Source: Haliotis asinina
Taxonomy: Eukaryota > Mollusca > Gastropoda > Lepetellida > Haliotidae
Assembly (NCBI RefSeq): GCF_037392515.1
Contig: NC_090288.1
Span: 7,495,501 to 7,559,500, forward strand
Reading direction: 5' to 3'
DNA length: 64,000 nucleotides
Shown here piece after piece: positions 11,101 through 23,440 of this stretch; position 1 is the stretch's first letter; each line of letters starts with the position of its first letter. The translations under genes were made by a program, and so were the position numbers. Below the pieces are notes generated by a model, which ran no database searches, was not told where the DNA came from, and was given only the letters and a program-made list of their open reading frames with translations.

Positions 11101-11576
11101 ATCAACATCAGTAAAATAATATTTTATCTTTATGTAAATTTTACAGAACTTTACTCTCAGAACTCATCCTAGAAGTGACATAACTTTTGCTGCTTTTTGT
11201 ACTGTACTGTAGTGTCTATTTTAGTGGTGAAGCTTCAATAAACAATCTGTCTGTCTTGTTCCGTTACTGTGTTGTTGTGATATTCTCCCAACCCATGCAC
11301 CGTTGACATTATAGCTCTGTGCAGTGTGATACAGCTGACGGAACTGAAGTGGTCCCACATTCATGTGATTATACATGTATATGCACAAGTCACATATGGT
11401 TACATAAAAATAAATGATATTTACGTGTATGGCAGTGCTATTTCTATCCACAGTTTCCACTTATCTCTCCGAAAATGCAGCTAGTGGCGGAACAAGTAGA
11501 CAATTTAAACATTGATAAACACAGCTAAACTTGACATCTGTCAGTACAGTTCTCGCCATGTATTTTCTCTCCTCAT
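11101..11576. other. Retroposon 3' end-like sequence and duplicated flank
   Basis: On the plus strand 'ttcaataaacaatctgtctg' (about 11234-11253) looks like the end of a retroposon: a poly(A) signal plus a short CTGT tail. From about 11262 to 11400 the sequence matches 34800-34930 (shared 'gacacagctgac' / 'gatacagctgac' context), so it belongs to the duplicated block around the lectin genes. Confidence 0.4.
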
Positions 11577-11737
11577 CGGCACCGAGTGGTCAGGCTTGAT
11601 ACATCGTATATCAGTTGCGTAGGTTGATGCTCATGCTGCTGAACACTGGATTTTCTGGTCAAGATTGGATTATTTACAGACAGCCGTCATAAAACTGAAA
11701 TATTGCTTATTTTGCGAAAAACTAAACACACCCTCAC
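11577..11737 (+). mobile_element. Long-type SINE, 3' half
   Basis: Plus-strand copy of the second half of the long SINE, from 'ggtcaggcttgatacatcg' to 'actaaacacaccctcact'. Diverged. Confidence 0.65.
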
Positions 11738-12052
11738 TCTATCATGGTTGAGCAGGTTGCTATCCACGTCCTCAACCTGCACCTGTCCGTGTTACTTTGA
11801 CGTGTTGACAGTATGATCTAGCGTTTCTTATGTGGTTATGTACATTGCTGTCTAACGAAATCAATGGTGTAAATGTTAATGAACTATCTAGATCAGATGC
11901 AAAGCTTGGTTATTACAGTGTGCCCGGTGGAATAAACAGATGAGACTACAGAAAAACTGACTTTGGCTGTTTATCATTTCATATCTAAATAGGACACAAG
12001 GGCCGATTAAATTCCAAAAAGGTATTCCAACATGCACAATAAATGAACGTCA

Positions 12053-12185
12053 GTTGAAGATTCTAAATGATGTTGTTAATTGAAGATTCTAAATGATGTT
12101 GTCAATTGAAGATTCTACATGATGTTGTCAACTGAAGATTCTAAATGATGTTGTCAACTGAAGATTCTAAATGATGTTGTCTATG
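12053..12185. repeat. 26-bp minisatellite, 5 units
   Basis: Five units of 'ttgaagattctaaatgatg' plus 'ttgtcaa' in the 3' flank of gene 1, nearly identical to each other. The same place in the gene 2 block holds a LINE instead. Confidence 0.85.
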
Positions 12186-12410
12186 TGTAAATCACAAGAG
12201 TAAGCAAACGTCGTTTGAAGCTCCTTGAAATCTTCAGTATGTTTCATCTTCTCTCGAACATTGTGAAATGTTCACCAAAGGTTGGAGCTGTTGAAAGTTT
12301 GCTCGACGTAAAGTGTCTCAGTGTATTTTACTGCAAGCATACACAATGCAATGCAATGCAAGTAGCACTGACAAAGTCATTACTGTAAGCAACCTTGTAA
12401 ACAACAACGG

Positions 12411-12524
12411 AGAGAGTTCTACGGATATACAACTTCTTTATTACAATGTATGCAGTGGTTTGGTGTAGATGCTAACACCTTTGTCAAGCAAGTGAATCAA
12501 AGAAGTTGAATATCCATAGAATAT
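12411..12524. mobile_element. Palindromic MITE ('gatataCAACTTCTTTA' family)
   Basis: Inverted arms of about 30 bp: left 'tctacggatatacaacttct', right (reverse-complemented) 'tctatggatattcaacttct', around an unrelated centre of about 50 bp. The same arm motif recurs at 50521-50650, 55621-55717 and, one-sided, near 49880-49915. Confidence 0.6.
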
Positions 12525-12836
12525 CACACCAAGTCTAACTGCCACCACAGGAAGTCACCAAATAAAGTTTTGGTGACATGGTAAACGGCATGTACAATTG
12601 ACAGTAAATGTGTAAGAAGAGGGGTTGTTTGAAATAATGAAAACACAAACTGAATATTTAAACAAGTTTCCAACGACCAACGGGTGATACTTTATCATGT
12701 GGTAGTCTGTGCAACAAATTTCAAAGCAGATTCATCCTAAAAAGAGTGGCATGATCTTTTTTGTTGTGAATTACTGAAATTGTCTCTAAGGAGGACATAA
12801 GCCGACGCCAATATTTGCACATTATATTCATGGATT

Positions 12837-15800
12837 TCAAAGGTCTTTTTGACAGATGTAGCGCTTTGTTTCTACTCGTCTCCTGTCTTGCCAGAGGAAC
12901 GGTTTGGTAAATCTGCTGGCGACCAGGTAATCGTGCTGTTCTGAAGTATTTGTAGGGTTGTCTGGACTCCAGGCAAAGTAGGTCATAGGTCGGCCATCAT
13001 GGAATACCCACTGACCTTCATTTTCCGCATCTGAACCGTCCAAGAAGTAGCTAAATGCCGCATCTGCAAGGATAAAAATGCACGTTCAGGTAAGCTGTAC
13101 CTTTCGAAATATCGAGAAGTACTTATTCTTGACAAATAGATTGTTGCAAGCAAAAGCAAGCTAAACAACGGCAAAGAGTACGAGGTGTGTGTGTGTGTGC
13201 GTGCGTGCGTGCGTGTGTGTGTGTGTGCGTGTGGTGCTTTGAGTTTGGATTGTATAGCGAAATGTGCTTTCAAATCCTTGTATGGGTGAAGTGTGGATCC
13301 CACCCTGCATTTTCGTTCAGTGGTAGTATTTGGGTTTGGCGTAAAAATATATCGTCTCATTACATGCTTACAGATTCAGCGTCAGCAATTGGCTTCAATC
13401 ATAGCCTGAAATCTCCAGGACTTTTCCGATTTCACCTTACTCACTGCCAGAAAGAAGAACATCAGGATTCTGAAACTCTAGGTGAGGAGTGAGCGAATGA
13501 GTTTAGTTTTACGCCGCATTCAGCAATATTCCAGCTATATGGCGGCGGTCTGGAAATAGTCGAGTCTGGACAACACAATCCAGTGGTCAACAGCATGAGT
13601 ATCGACGGGGATTTTGACGTATGTCATCCATGTCAGCGGACCACCCGATCTCGTTAGTCGCCTCACACGACAAGCATGAGTTACTAAAGATACATTCTAA
13701 CCCGGACACTCACGGGTCGGTAGGTGAGGCAGAGATAGATCGACCACGTCAACGACACACACAATACAATACACACTCATTCGTATGCGGCCTGTGCAGC
13801 ACGAAGATAGAACTGATCTTCGGCAACCGATGCTTGGTTTGACGCGGTTGACAGACGTACTGCCCTCGTTACTGTTTGTAATTAAATAGAAATTGCATAG
13901 ATTCTGAGGTTTTCAGTCACTGGATTGTCTCCTCCAGGGCAGCTGGTATATTACTGAGCGTGACGTGAAACAAACAAACGAATCATTAGCATACCCAAAG
14001 AGTGATGACTTACTAATGTTCGTCACACCGACATTTCTGTCATATCGTGACGAGAACCATTATTATCGTAGTAAACCTAAATAAAGTGAGAAATTAGAAA
14101 CTTGTTGACAATGAACAGTAAAAATACCAGTGTCACTTAATGTAAAACTAGCATTTAATCATAAAACGATATTATTATAGAGGACACTACGATGTAAAAA
14201 CGGGTAGGGTAGGGCAGATGACCATACTGCATACCTAACGAGGTAGCCAGTGTAAATAAACTACGGAGTCAACGATACCAAACTTCAATGTTTGGGGTAC
14301 ATGTTGTACTTTCAGGATAACATAGAATCGGTTCCTTCAGGGCAGTTCCACGCGTCCCAGTTACTTCTGTGGGTCTGCAGAAGGTCATTACCTGACTGTT
14401 GCAAAAATTATGGTTAATGGTTGAAGAAGTACACTGCTGCACCATCTTCGATGATTTGGTTTTGCACTTTTCATTTCTGTTTTTAAATTTCTTGCATAGA
14501 GCCATACTGACTCCTCGCGAAATGCTCTTAAACACTGCTTACTGGTAAACACATATAAGATGATCCACGACCTCACAAATGACCCCAATTTGCATACTTG
14601 GGAACGCCCCACAGAACGATCCACTTGAAACAAGAGGGAGACAGGTTGTCTGATAAATATCGAGTTCATTTTCCCCGTGCGTTTCACGCAAGAATTGTTA
14701 TAGTACACACGATTTGGGAACAGGTACAATCCCAACGAATTGAATCAACACAATATACTGAGCAAATATGTTTAGGACCACCGATCCATTTCACGAAGCA
14801 AATGACATTTTCCTGGTTTTTTTTAAAACAGAATTGTTGAATATCTAAAATGTTTGTCAATGCCCCAATCATCTATTTGTCTTCGTCTTAACTAAAGGTT
14901 AGCGTGGAATATAAGTATCTCATGCCTGAAATTGCAGTCTTATCACTCGAAGGAATATGCGCTGTTGATTTCATGTCACGGTTAGCATGTATTGCACGTG
15001 CATAATCGTCAAGCTACCTGTAGCAGCCAAGTGTACTCGCCCAATTCGTTGAACCGCCTCTCTTGTCACAAATGCGTTTAGTGCGCAGGATAATCTATTA
15101 TGTGTCTAGCAGTAGTTCCATAGTTCTTTTAATCATGTAGGACACAACTGATCATTGTTTGACTCTCGATTTGTTTTAGCAGTATACAACAATATATGCA
15201 GACTGATGAGTCACGTGACACCCTGATATTGATAAATAATTCAGAATCCTATTTCCACTTCCCATCGATCGCGACTAATAACAAGCATCACATGATTGAG
15301 GGTGTTTGCTTTAGGTGAACAGGAAACAATTGCAGGCTTTGATGCTGTGTTCTTAGAGGGAGTTGTTTTCTCCGGCAGAATAATCATCTATTTGTTCAGT
15401 GACTCGTAGTGTCACTAAAAGGACGCATATCATAGTGGACAAACCTGATGACAACGTGATCTGCTTGGCGACGTGGTTCTGCTTGTCCTCGCTGTCAATC
15501 ACAGCAAAGTGTTCTCCTCTTGACGTGCAGTCTGTAAGTCCGTCGTCGTAGGTGATCTTGTCGAGATGAAGTTGGTAGCAGATGTTGAGGAGGCGGTTGT
15601 GGACGTAGCCAGGTGGACAAGTACCTGAGACACACAATTTTTTTCCATCCACTTAGCTGAACTTTACCAAGCTTACACAAATTGATATTCACTCAAAGTT
15701 ACATTCAAATGCACATTTTCATGTGCTTATTTGGACATCAAAATATTAGCTATTAATAATTTAGCGGACTGAGAGAATACTATTTGCCATATAATAAATG

Positions 15801-18800
15801 GGATATATGAATACTATTTACAATCAACACCACGGACTCAAAGCTCAAATGTACGAAAAAGCAATTATAATGCACGTAAAAACTTTATGGTACAGATAAA
15901 TCTTTTTCAAATAATGAAATATGAGATGACATCTCACACGGGTAAACACATCTTTCATGCTCACTGCCCGAGGGAAAGACATTAAATGTGATTTTTACTG
16001 ATTTTGTTAATTGATAAATGAAAGCTTTGGCCTCAGCAGTGAAAACTGTACTAATGTCTTCGATTCTTGAGCAGACAGTATTGGATCTAATGACAGTGAC
16101 ACAAGCATCAGTTTTGAATGTATCTGTTAAATGGATGTGTCGGTGTACTATTTTGAGAGTGATTGGTTGTTTTCCTGTAGAAAGAAAAATGCTTTGTTTG
16201 GAACTGTTTCAGTTTAGATATGGTAGGGGAAGGCAGAGGTTGTCATGGTGATGAGTGAGTGAGTGAGTGAGTGAGTTACTTTTTACCGTCACATCGGCAG
16301 TATTTCAGTCATATCGAGACTAAAAATAGTTTTAAATTAATGAAAACTATGGTGCTATTACAGTTCAACAAGTCTAGACAGTAGATAGTTCTAGACAGTA
16401 AAAATGACTAGAATGTCACAGAAACAAGAAATAAAACTAGGTTCTATCTCTAAATTGTGATGTCAACCAGGACAATACAATGTCTATAACGGGATGTATA
16501 TTGCTGATTATCACCACTAGGGACTATCGGTTGTAATAGTGCTTTTGGGACGTTTTGGGACTTATGTACCCTCCCAGGATGACAATAAGTTTACAATACT
16601 TTAACTCCCCCCTGGGGTACAGTCACTAACAATCCCAGTTACTAATTTAATCTACCAGTTATGAAATACCATTTATCTATTTACAGCGTTATCAATCCAA
16701 ATATATAAACACTTCAATTTCTTTTAAAAACACAAGTAATGAAAATGAACTAATGTTCTAAAGATCCTTTAGGGATGAAACTTTGAAACATTCATCCCTT
16801 GTGATGGAAAATTCAATACAGTCAAGCAGCACATGCGAGGTAGATCATCACCTTTTAGGACGTATTCGTGGGTATATTGCGTATGGCCATAGGAACATCA
16901 TCACATAATGACCTGGACTGACATAAAATCTGGACTGACTACCCACGTAGGTGTAAATATTTCTTGGTTTAATTTTTTCGTAATTCATTGACACCAGCCT
17001 AGGTGAAATTTGATCTGTCATCTGTTAATCGAGAAGGTATTGTGATATTGAGATCAGTTTTAGCTGCAGAGAAAAGGCCTACAACAGACACATTATAGAC
17101 GTCCACAATCAATGTAATGCTCTTATGCTTCTATGAAAGGCATTTCAGTTACGTAATGTCTCGGGCTGAAATCGTGGACATAAATTCAGCGTGAGTGAGT
17201 GAGTTGAAATTATCGGCAATATTTCAGCCATATTGTGACATAAAGATTATAAATGAATAATAAACACAACTAAATCATAAAACATCTAGATTATCACTGG
17301 AATAAATTAAAGACTATGGATGACAATACAATATATACTGGTCACATAAAGAAACTGTGCATTGTCAAAATATTATCCCAGTAAATGGTGATAAGTACGA
17401 TAACAATGTTAAAAGCTACACATAAACTACAATGGAGGGATCATGAAACCATAACAAGTCGGGAGAATTTCAGTTGAAAAGTCAATCACAATGACGTCAC
17501 AAGCGGGACAGGGGTCAAACGACCATGTCACAAGCTTAGTTACAGGTGTGTCCACCATCGGCATTGAGAACAGCAGTGAATCGACGACGCATAGAGTCTA
17601 TCAAACGTGCAAGGAAGGCTTGTGGTTTGCCAGATTCTCTCAAGTTCTGTTGCAAGGTCAAGGACGTTATCTGGCGGATGAAGAAGATCCATCTCGTCCC
17701 AAACATGCTCTATCGGGGAGAGATCCGGTGAATATGCAGGCCAAGGCGGTAAGTCAACGTTGTGGTGTAGCAAGAAATCCATAGCAAGCCTTGGCGTATG
17801 ACGGCGGGCATTGTTCTGTTGGAATGTTAACCCACGGCCACGACGTTGCAGAAAAGGAATTGCCACAGGTTGAAGAATCTGATCCCAGTAGCCCACACCA
17901 GTTAAGTTACCCTTAACAATCCCCAAGGAGTTCTTTGGCATGCTGTTATTCCACCCCAAATCATCACGGAACCACCACCAAAGCGCGCGATTGCTCTATA
18001 AGACACAGACCTCCGCATAACGTTCTCGAACCCGTCTATAGGCACGTTGACGTCCATCACTATGGGAAATGTCTCAAGGACGTTACGGCAGTGAGACGAC
18101 TGGTCCCTATGAGTGTACGTTAGTGAGTGAGTCTAACGTCACATCGACAATATTTCAGCAATATTGTGACGAGGACAAGTTTGATATAGAAATGAAAGAT
18201 GTGTATATTATAAACACCTGTCGGCAAAGGACAATATAACGACTAGAATATCACAATTACAATTAGAGCTATTGTGAAGAGATAAATCTAATATCACCAT
18301 ATATAATATAAGACATGGGCTATAGATCAGCAACAACTGAAGGTAGATCACCATACTCGGGACCATGGAGGGACACTGGTGAATATGACCCCTCTTACCC
18401 CTGGGTTCCATGTACATGTCCTGGTGGTCTGACAACGCTTTGGTTGATGGCTCTTTTGGGAAGTATGTGAAAACACGTCAGAATGAATTTCAACACAGAG
18501 ACTTGCCTGTGTGCCCCTGCTCTTGTTAAGAAACTGATGTAATGGCACTGATAATAAGTGTTCTCGAAAGGCTGCTTCGATACGCCGAAGTGTTCTCAAT
18601 TTTGCCGCATTTGCTTTCACGATTTGTTTCAGCATGTAGTAAATTCACAGTCATACATAATGTGAACTTTCAGTTTCAGTAAATAGATAAAATATGTTGG
18701 TAAGGTTGATGAGATGTTAGCTGAAACAGAATAATTTGTGTCATTGGGTTTTTACCTTAAGTTAATACGATGAGGCCTTTCGTTACACATTCATTTGTTC

Positions 18801-19627
18801 CACGACGATTTCCGAAGTTTTGCCGATGATTTTAAACCTTTTTCGAAAATACCAAAATCGCCAGACATAGTCTCATTGGTTTAAACAACCATTATCGACA
18901 AACATGCTTCTGTCATACGATTCATAATTTGAAACTGGGACGTGATGTAAAACTAGGTTTAAACCGTCTTCGTACATGAGGCACCAGGAGTTAACTGGTC
19001 ATTTTTCACACTGATACATAGTTGGGGTGGCTACATCGCACCTTTACACAGCGTGACGAGGGAACCCTAAGTTCGATGCTACCTCACCACCCTCTGTGAC
19101 CTGTTTTACCATTTCCACGCGCTTTCTTCAATAAAATCAGGAAAACTGTGTCCACGTTTGATGAATAAATCTAGGGCGTTGGGGTAGGCTTGAGGATAAA
19201 CCTTCGCTTCTGTTTCAGAAAACATTGGTCGATCCCCCATGCGACTTATTCCTGGCGTCCCTTTTCGTGATATTGCTAAAAGGTCTTAAAAACCATACTA
19301 CTTCACTCATGAAAAATGTCAGGTCTCACCTACTGTTAAGCTGTAGTACTCGGTACCTGGGTCTTGCTGTCCGTCCTCAGGCGACATGAACAACACGTCA
19401 TGGAACTGGCACCGTCGGTGTTGCCGTCTGTAAAAGACAGACACACACGCTTCGATCTGGAGGCACAGCAGAACACACTCTGTACTACTGTAAACGTTTA
19501 AAATTTCAAACGTGAAAGGTTTTGACACGAGAACATTGTCAAACTCTTTCCATTTAACACCAAATCCGATGTTGATCAAAGCAGGTGTACGATTAAGTAG
19601 ACAAAGGAACATCAATTCCCGAATCAT
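12837..19627 (-). CDS. PAN-CTLD secreted protein, gene 1 (3 exons, 234 aa)
   Basis: Exons 19330-19627, 15445-15624 and 12837-13063 (298, 180, 227 nt); both introns phase 1, donors gta|g|gtgagacc and tcatcag|gtttgt, acceptors ctcag and cttgcag. Exon 1 codes a short hydrophobic leader (MIRELMFLCLLNR) and a PAN/apple domain with four Cys (ECVLLC...EACVSVF...RRC). Exon 2 codes the long-form N-terminal part of a C-type lectin-like domain (CPPGYVH, NICYQL, a Cys in LTDC, then AVIDSEDKQ). Exon 3 has YFLDGSD, EGQWVF, FAW, LWQD and YICQ, stop TGA. Missing: Cys C2 and C3, EPN/QPD and WND. Unlike genes 2, 3 and 5 it lacks the NGT glycosylation site at the end of the PAN exon and is one residue shorter in exon 3. 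The leader predicts secretion; ligand unknown. Sister of gene 2. Confidence 0.8.
13186..13232. repeat. (GT)n microsatellite with GTGC interruptions
   Basis: Dinucleotide repeat in intron 2 of gene 1, with three gtgc units in the middle. Confidence 0.9.
13496..13717 (-). mobile_element. Long-type SINE in intron 2 of gene 1
   Basis: From the tail 'gtttagttttacgccgcatt' to the head end 'cactcacgggtc', with small internal deletions. Gene 2 has a long SINE in the comparable place (29308-29537), so the insertion may predate the duplication. Confidence 0.8.
16252..16900. mobile_element. Second SINE-like family ('SINE-B'), diverged copy
   Basis: Begins with gagt repeats, then 'gtcacatcggcagtatttca', a variable AT-rich middle, and near its end 'aggtagatcatcacc'. 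The same order is seen at 18121-18480 and 43262-43560. Not clearly tRNA-derived; function and promoter unknown. Lies in intron 1 of gene 1. Confidence 0.5.
17192..17450 (+). mobile_element. SINE-B copy
   Basis: Starts 'gtgagtgagttg', then 'cggcaatatttcagccata' and an AT-rich middle, ending near 'acaatggagggatcatg'. Same orientation as the copy at 18121. Confidence 0.5.
17490..18120 (-). mobile_element. Tc1/mariner-like transposase fragment (C-terminal half)
   Basis: Minus strand 17959-17540 codes about 139 aa of a DDE transposase: YWDQIL, FQQNNARRHT, LPPWPAYSPDLSPIEHVWDE. The second catalytic Asp expected in the DNA motif is Asn (QQNNAR), so the enzyme would be inactive even if complete. Between 17960 and about 18110 the upstream part (GRQRAYRRVRERYAEV) is readable in other frames with breaks. 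The N-terminal DNA-binding half and terminal inverted repeats were not found. It sits between two SINE-B copies inside intron 1 of gene 1. Confidence 0.85.
18121..18480 (+). mobile_element. SINE-B copy, best preserved
   Basis: 'gtgagtgagtctaacgtcac' then 'atcgacaatatttcagcaat', an AT-rich middle, and the 3' part 'caacaactgaaggtagatca' with 'ccatggagggacac'. This is the reference used for the other SINE-B calls. Confidence 0.55.
19021..19300 (+). mobile_element. Two degraded tRNA-derived SINE heads near the gene 1 exon 1 donor
   Basis: 19021-19135 has 'gttggggtggctacatcgc' and a B-box-like 'taagttcgatgctacc'. 19176-19300 has 'ggcgttggggtaggcttgag', 'ggtcgatcccccatg' and the 'tgatattgctaaaagg' tail, ending about 30 bp from the exon 1 donor. 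Gene 2 has a same-orientation SINE at the same place. Confidence 0.6.
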
Positions 19628-19859
19628 TGCGTCCTTCTTTTCTGGATGCCAATCAATGTGTGATAGTAAACTGTAGAGAGGTTGAATAACGTTGGATAGT
19701 GTGCGGCAGGTGACCCATAATCAATGTATTTTTTGTTGATCTGTTGCCATGTTTTGTGACAAGTTGTGAAAGTTTCCATGTGGTGCTGTCCCGGTTAGAG
19801 TAGAAGCTGTCTGCTATATAAATATTGTATGAGAAAATAGAACGTTTTAACTGTATCAA

Positions 19860-20195
19860 GGACGTCGAAAATGAATTACATGACATGCTTCACTGTGTAC
19901 ACGATAATCCGAGGGAGAGCCTTTTTAACCAGTGCATTTCTTTATGTCACATTTTTAGAATTTCTGAAATTGATGAAATGGGATACTTTTACGTGTTTTA
20001 ATACAGGCTGAATCCCCATTCTTATTTTAAACGAGAAAAAGTATTATTTTATTTTGGTAAAACTTGTTGTTAACCTCTTTCAAGTCTATGGTAATTCTGT
20101 TTTGAATGATTCACTTTTATAAATGCACTGTACGTACAAATGTACGTGAGACGTTAATAAACTACTGTCTGTCTGTCTGTCTGTGACAGTCAAGT
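19860..20195 (+). mobile_element. Probable LINE 3' end with CTGT tail
   Basis: AT-rich sequence ending 'gttaataaactactgtctg' and a (CTGT)n run at 20165-20185. A poly(A) signal directly followed by a short tandem tail is typical of some molluscan LINE 3' ends. No coding part recognised. Confidence 0.35.
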
Positions 20196-21639
20196 GTGTG
20201 GGCATGTACGTTTTGGGTAGAAACCTGTAAACGATCGAGTGTGTGAACAGCGTCAGTGTTCGCGTTTTCCTGTAATTAGCAGCGTTTTATCGGTAAAATT
20301 AGTCACATACCGGTAAGTTGTGTGACATTGAATGCCAGGTTGAGCAAAAATGTGTTTGATCTGATATTAAAAAAAGTATTACAAAATATTGAGATTGTTA
20401 AAAATTAACTTTATTCATATCTAGTATCTGTAATATATTTGAAAGTTAAATCTGTGATTTATCTTACAGCACATTATGTAAATGTAATTTTCATGTACCA
20501 CTGAGAGTGGATGAAACAAAATAATGATTTATTGTTTGCTTGGGTGTATCCCTGAATGACAGCTCTCCAGATTTCACAATAGTTAATTGCAGTGTCCACT
20601 CAGGGGCAGACTTGGAGCAGGGTGGCTGCTCTGGAACTAAGAACTGGAAATTAATTAATCTTCTGATCATTACCATTTAACTTCTCAGGTAACAAATGTT
20701 TTGACTACGGGTTTACCCTTTCGTATGAGCATGCTGGAGATTATTTGCTGTTTTCATCTTACTTTTAAGCAAACTCTCACCAGGTCTCCGGCTGTGATAA
20801 ACATGTAATATATACTGTGTGCAGGGCACGATGTGCATCTTTCACATGTATGTAAATAGGAGAGATTGTGACAGGGAGGAATCAGTGATTCGACATCTAT
20901 TAGAAGGTTTTTGGTATAACCGCCCTAACCAAAATAAGAAGGGTATTATCTGGCGCCGTAGAAACGCTGGGTGTGCTACTGAAATGTAATATAAATTGGG
21001 TTATCGGTGGTCCCTGATGGAAAACCGAACCGGACTGTTTTAGGATGCCCCTTTCTACAAAATGTAAACTGTCTTCGCTCAGAAAACGAAATAAGACAAG
21101 AGTACCATTGTGAGTGAATTTTCTCAATTACGTTGATGATTAATAGACATGTTTAGTTGACTGAGTTCATTAGTTGTAAGTTAAGTAGTTTCTTGCATAC
21201 ACTTGCATGCAATAGGAAGGAATGGTTATAATGTCCACAACTACCTGTCCAGCAACCTGAACACAATGACGTTAAGACAAATCTTTTCAACTGTAACGCA
21301 AAGGAATATGTTTTAAATCTTGAATGTATTGTGTATCCCTCAAAGCCTAATGTAAAGTATATAGTGTAAATTTTGCCGTCCCAGCGAATGCACAAATACA
21401 AATAACATCTTACAGCGTGCTCTTTGTTCAATTGGTTTCCGGTTAAGATTTTAGCACTATCTGGGAATTGTAAAACATTAAATACCCATTGTCTAGTATT
21501 GGTCGACCCAAACGACATATACCTTGTTTCTGCAAACCGAGAAGTTTGTTTCTACACCAAGGGTCCGACTTACGGGACCTGAATTGACACTTAGGGGCAA
21601 CCCAATTAACAACCATTTAACAATCGTAGAAACTCGGTG
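20196..21639. other. Intergenic DNA upstream of gene 1, nothing recognised
   Basis: Between gene 1 (transcribed leftwards) and LINE/LTR debris. Several weak open frames (for example 121 codons on minus at 21153-21518) show no motif I know and no splice context. I could not define a promoter. Confidence 0.35.
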
Positions 21640-22160
21640 GCGATATTAAAAAGAAAGTAAATTCTGTTTATAACAAACACGTTTTAGACATGAATATAAG
21701 AATTAATATAAGAATGTATAAACATCACAGACTGTACAAAGATGAATTAGATAAAAGAGAAAGCCAGTAACATGACCCGAAAGAATTTTGGACAATTATA
21801 AATGGTAATGAATGTAATGAGGATGATAATCTTTAGATAACGACTTATTCTGTGAGTACGTCAAATCACTCAATGAATCAGAACTAGATGAAGAAGAAGA
21901 TAACGATGATACTAATCATGATACACAGGTTACATCTGGTGTTTTAAATAGAGTCATTGCTAAATATGAACGCATTTCTACAACTGAACAACTCAAGAGA
22001 TGTAAGGCTTGAGTAGACTTGATAGGAAATATATTTTAAAGACAGTGTTGACTTGATCGTTCGGCCATTGATAGTTGAACTACTTAATCTCTTATTTGAG
22101 AAGGTTGTTTTACTAGAATAATTACGGGAATAATAAACCGATCTAAAATCGTTGTGGCGG
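21640..22160 (+). mobile_element. LINE fragment, segment between endonuclease and RT
   Basis: On the plus strand PKEFWTIINGNE (about 21780-21815) matches the pre-RT segment seen in molluscan LINEs. It is followed by an acidic stretch, then sequence reading ...VDLIVRPLIVELLNLLFEK in broken frames (22055-22110), which is the start of the RT domain. Dead and truncated. Confidence 0.6.
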
Positions 22161-22164
22161 AACC

Positions 22165-23440
22165 GCATTCATATTTCCTGGAGTTACATCACCCGTCAAC
22201 GTCTGACCTACATTATCTGCTGTCACACCGATCGCTGTGTTGACATTCTGCATAGTTGATTACCTCTCGTACTGAGACTTTGGTGAGTTTGCAGTATCAT
22301 ATCTTGTCACCCATTGACTTAGATTTTGTCTCTCTTGAATTGTACTTGAAATCTGTATTGTGACTATTGACTTGTGACTTTGTGTACCTTGCTCTCATTG
22401 CATAATAATAGAATTTGAATGTCTATGACTTGTCTTTGTTCTGTTTTGCTGGTTCACAAGGGGATTTCTTATATTGTTTGTCACGGTAAATGCTTAACCG
22501 TAACACAATTGGGGGCTTCTCCGGGATAGAATTCATTTGACATTTGAGACCATTTGTGAAATATATTCCAGATTTTTCAACAACTTCATTGTGGAACCAG
22601 CAAAATGGTGTTTGAACTTGAGACGTTTGTATTGTCCCCTGACTCAGAGACAATTAGTCACTTGAAGAAATCAGATTTGTTGCAAATTTCTTCACATCTC
22701 AAACTGTGTTGAATCACTATATTGATGAGGGAATTTTTGAAGATGATATTGTGGAAATGGTGCCAGAGGAATATTCAGACCAGTTGGAAATGAAAAAATT
22801 AGAATTAGAACTGAAAAGGATAGAAAAAGAAAAAGAGAGAGAAAAAAGGAGAAAGCGTTTTGAAAAAGTTTGAGATGGAGAAAGAAATAGCAAGAGAAAT
22901 AGAACTGAAAAAATTGGCAATTGACAGAGAAATTAAGTTAAAAGAAACTTGAAAACCCTTCTCAGTCCTTAGATTCTTCCACTTTTGACATTGCAAGGCA
23001 TGCTAGGCTTGTACCTCATTTTAATGAGAAAGACGTTGACAAATATTTTCTACATTTTGAGAATGTTGCTGAAAATCTTAAGTGGCCTAGGGAGTCATGG
23101 ACTACGCTATTGCAAACTGTTCTGAAGGGTAAAGCTCAGGATGCTTATTCAGCCTTGACAGTGCAACAAAGTTCAGATTATGATATTGTGAAGTGTACAC
23201 TTTTGAAAGCTTATGAGTTTAGTGCCTGAGGCTTATCGTCAGAAATTCAGTAATGCTCACAAATGGGACAATGAGACTTTTGTAGAGTTTGCTAGAGAAA
23301 AGGAAACATTGTTTGATAGGTGGTGTGGGTCTAAGGAGGTCACAGATTTTGATGGTTTGAGACAGTTAGAGTTGATGGAAGATTTCAAGCGTTGGCAGTG
23401 ATGTAACTCCAAGAAATATGAACGAGGGTCCCCACAACAC
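22165..23440 (+). mobile_element. LTR retrotransposon fossil (Ty3/Gypsy-like), Gag-like part only, broken
   Basis: A plus-strand Gag-like region covers about 22600-23400: an acidic N-terminal part, a charged coiled-coil-like stretch rich in Glu/Lys, and a capsid-like region with TLLQTVLKGKAQDAY and AHKWDNETFVEFAREK. It follows a primer-binding-site-like sequence at about 22509-22526 (tgggggcttctccggga). The stretch before that may be part of an LTR. No protease, RT, RNase H or integrase is seen. It is clearly broken, with several breaks in Gag alone, and looks old. Inverted repeats of about 40 bp (22153-22192 and 23399-23438) flank the piece. Confidence 0.65.

Noticed and set aside
17491-17784. 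97-codon plus-strand frame
   Set aside because: Antisense of the Tc1-like transposase.
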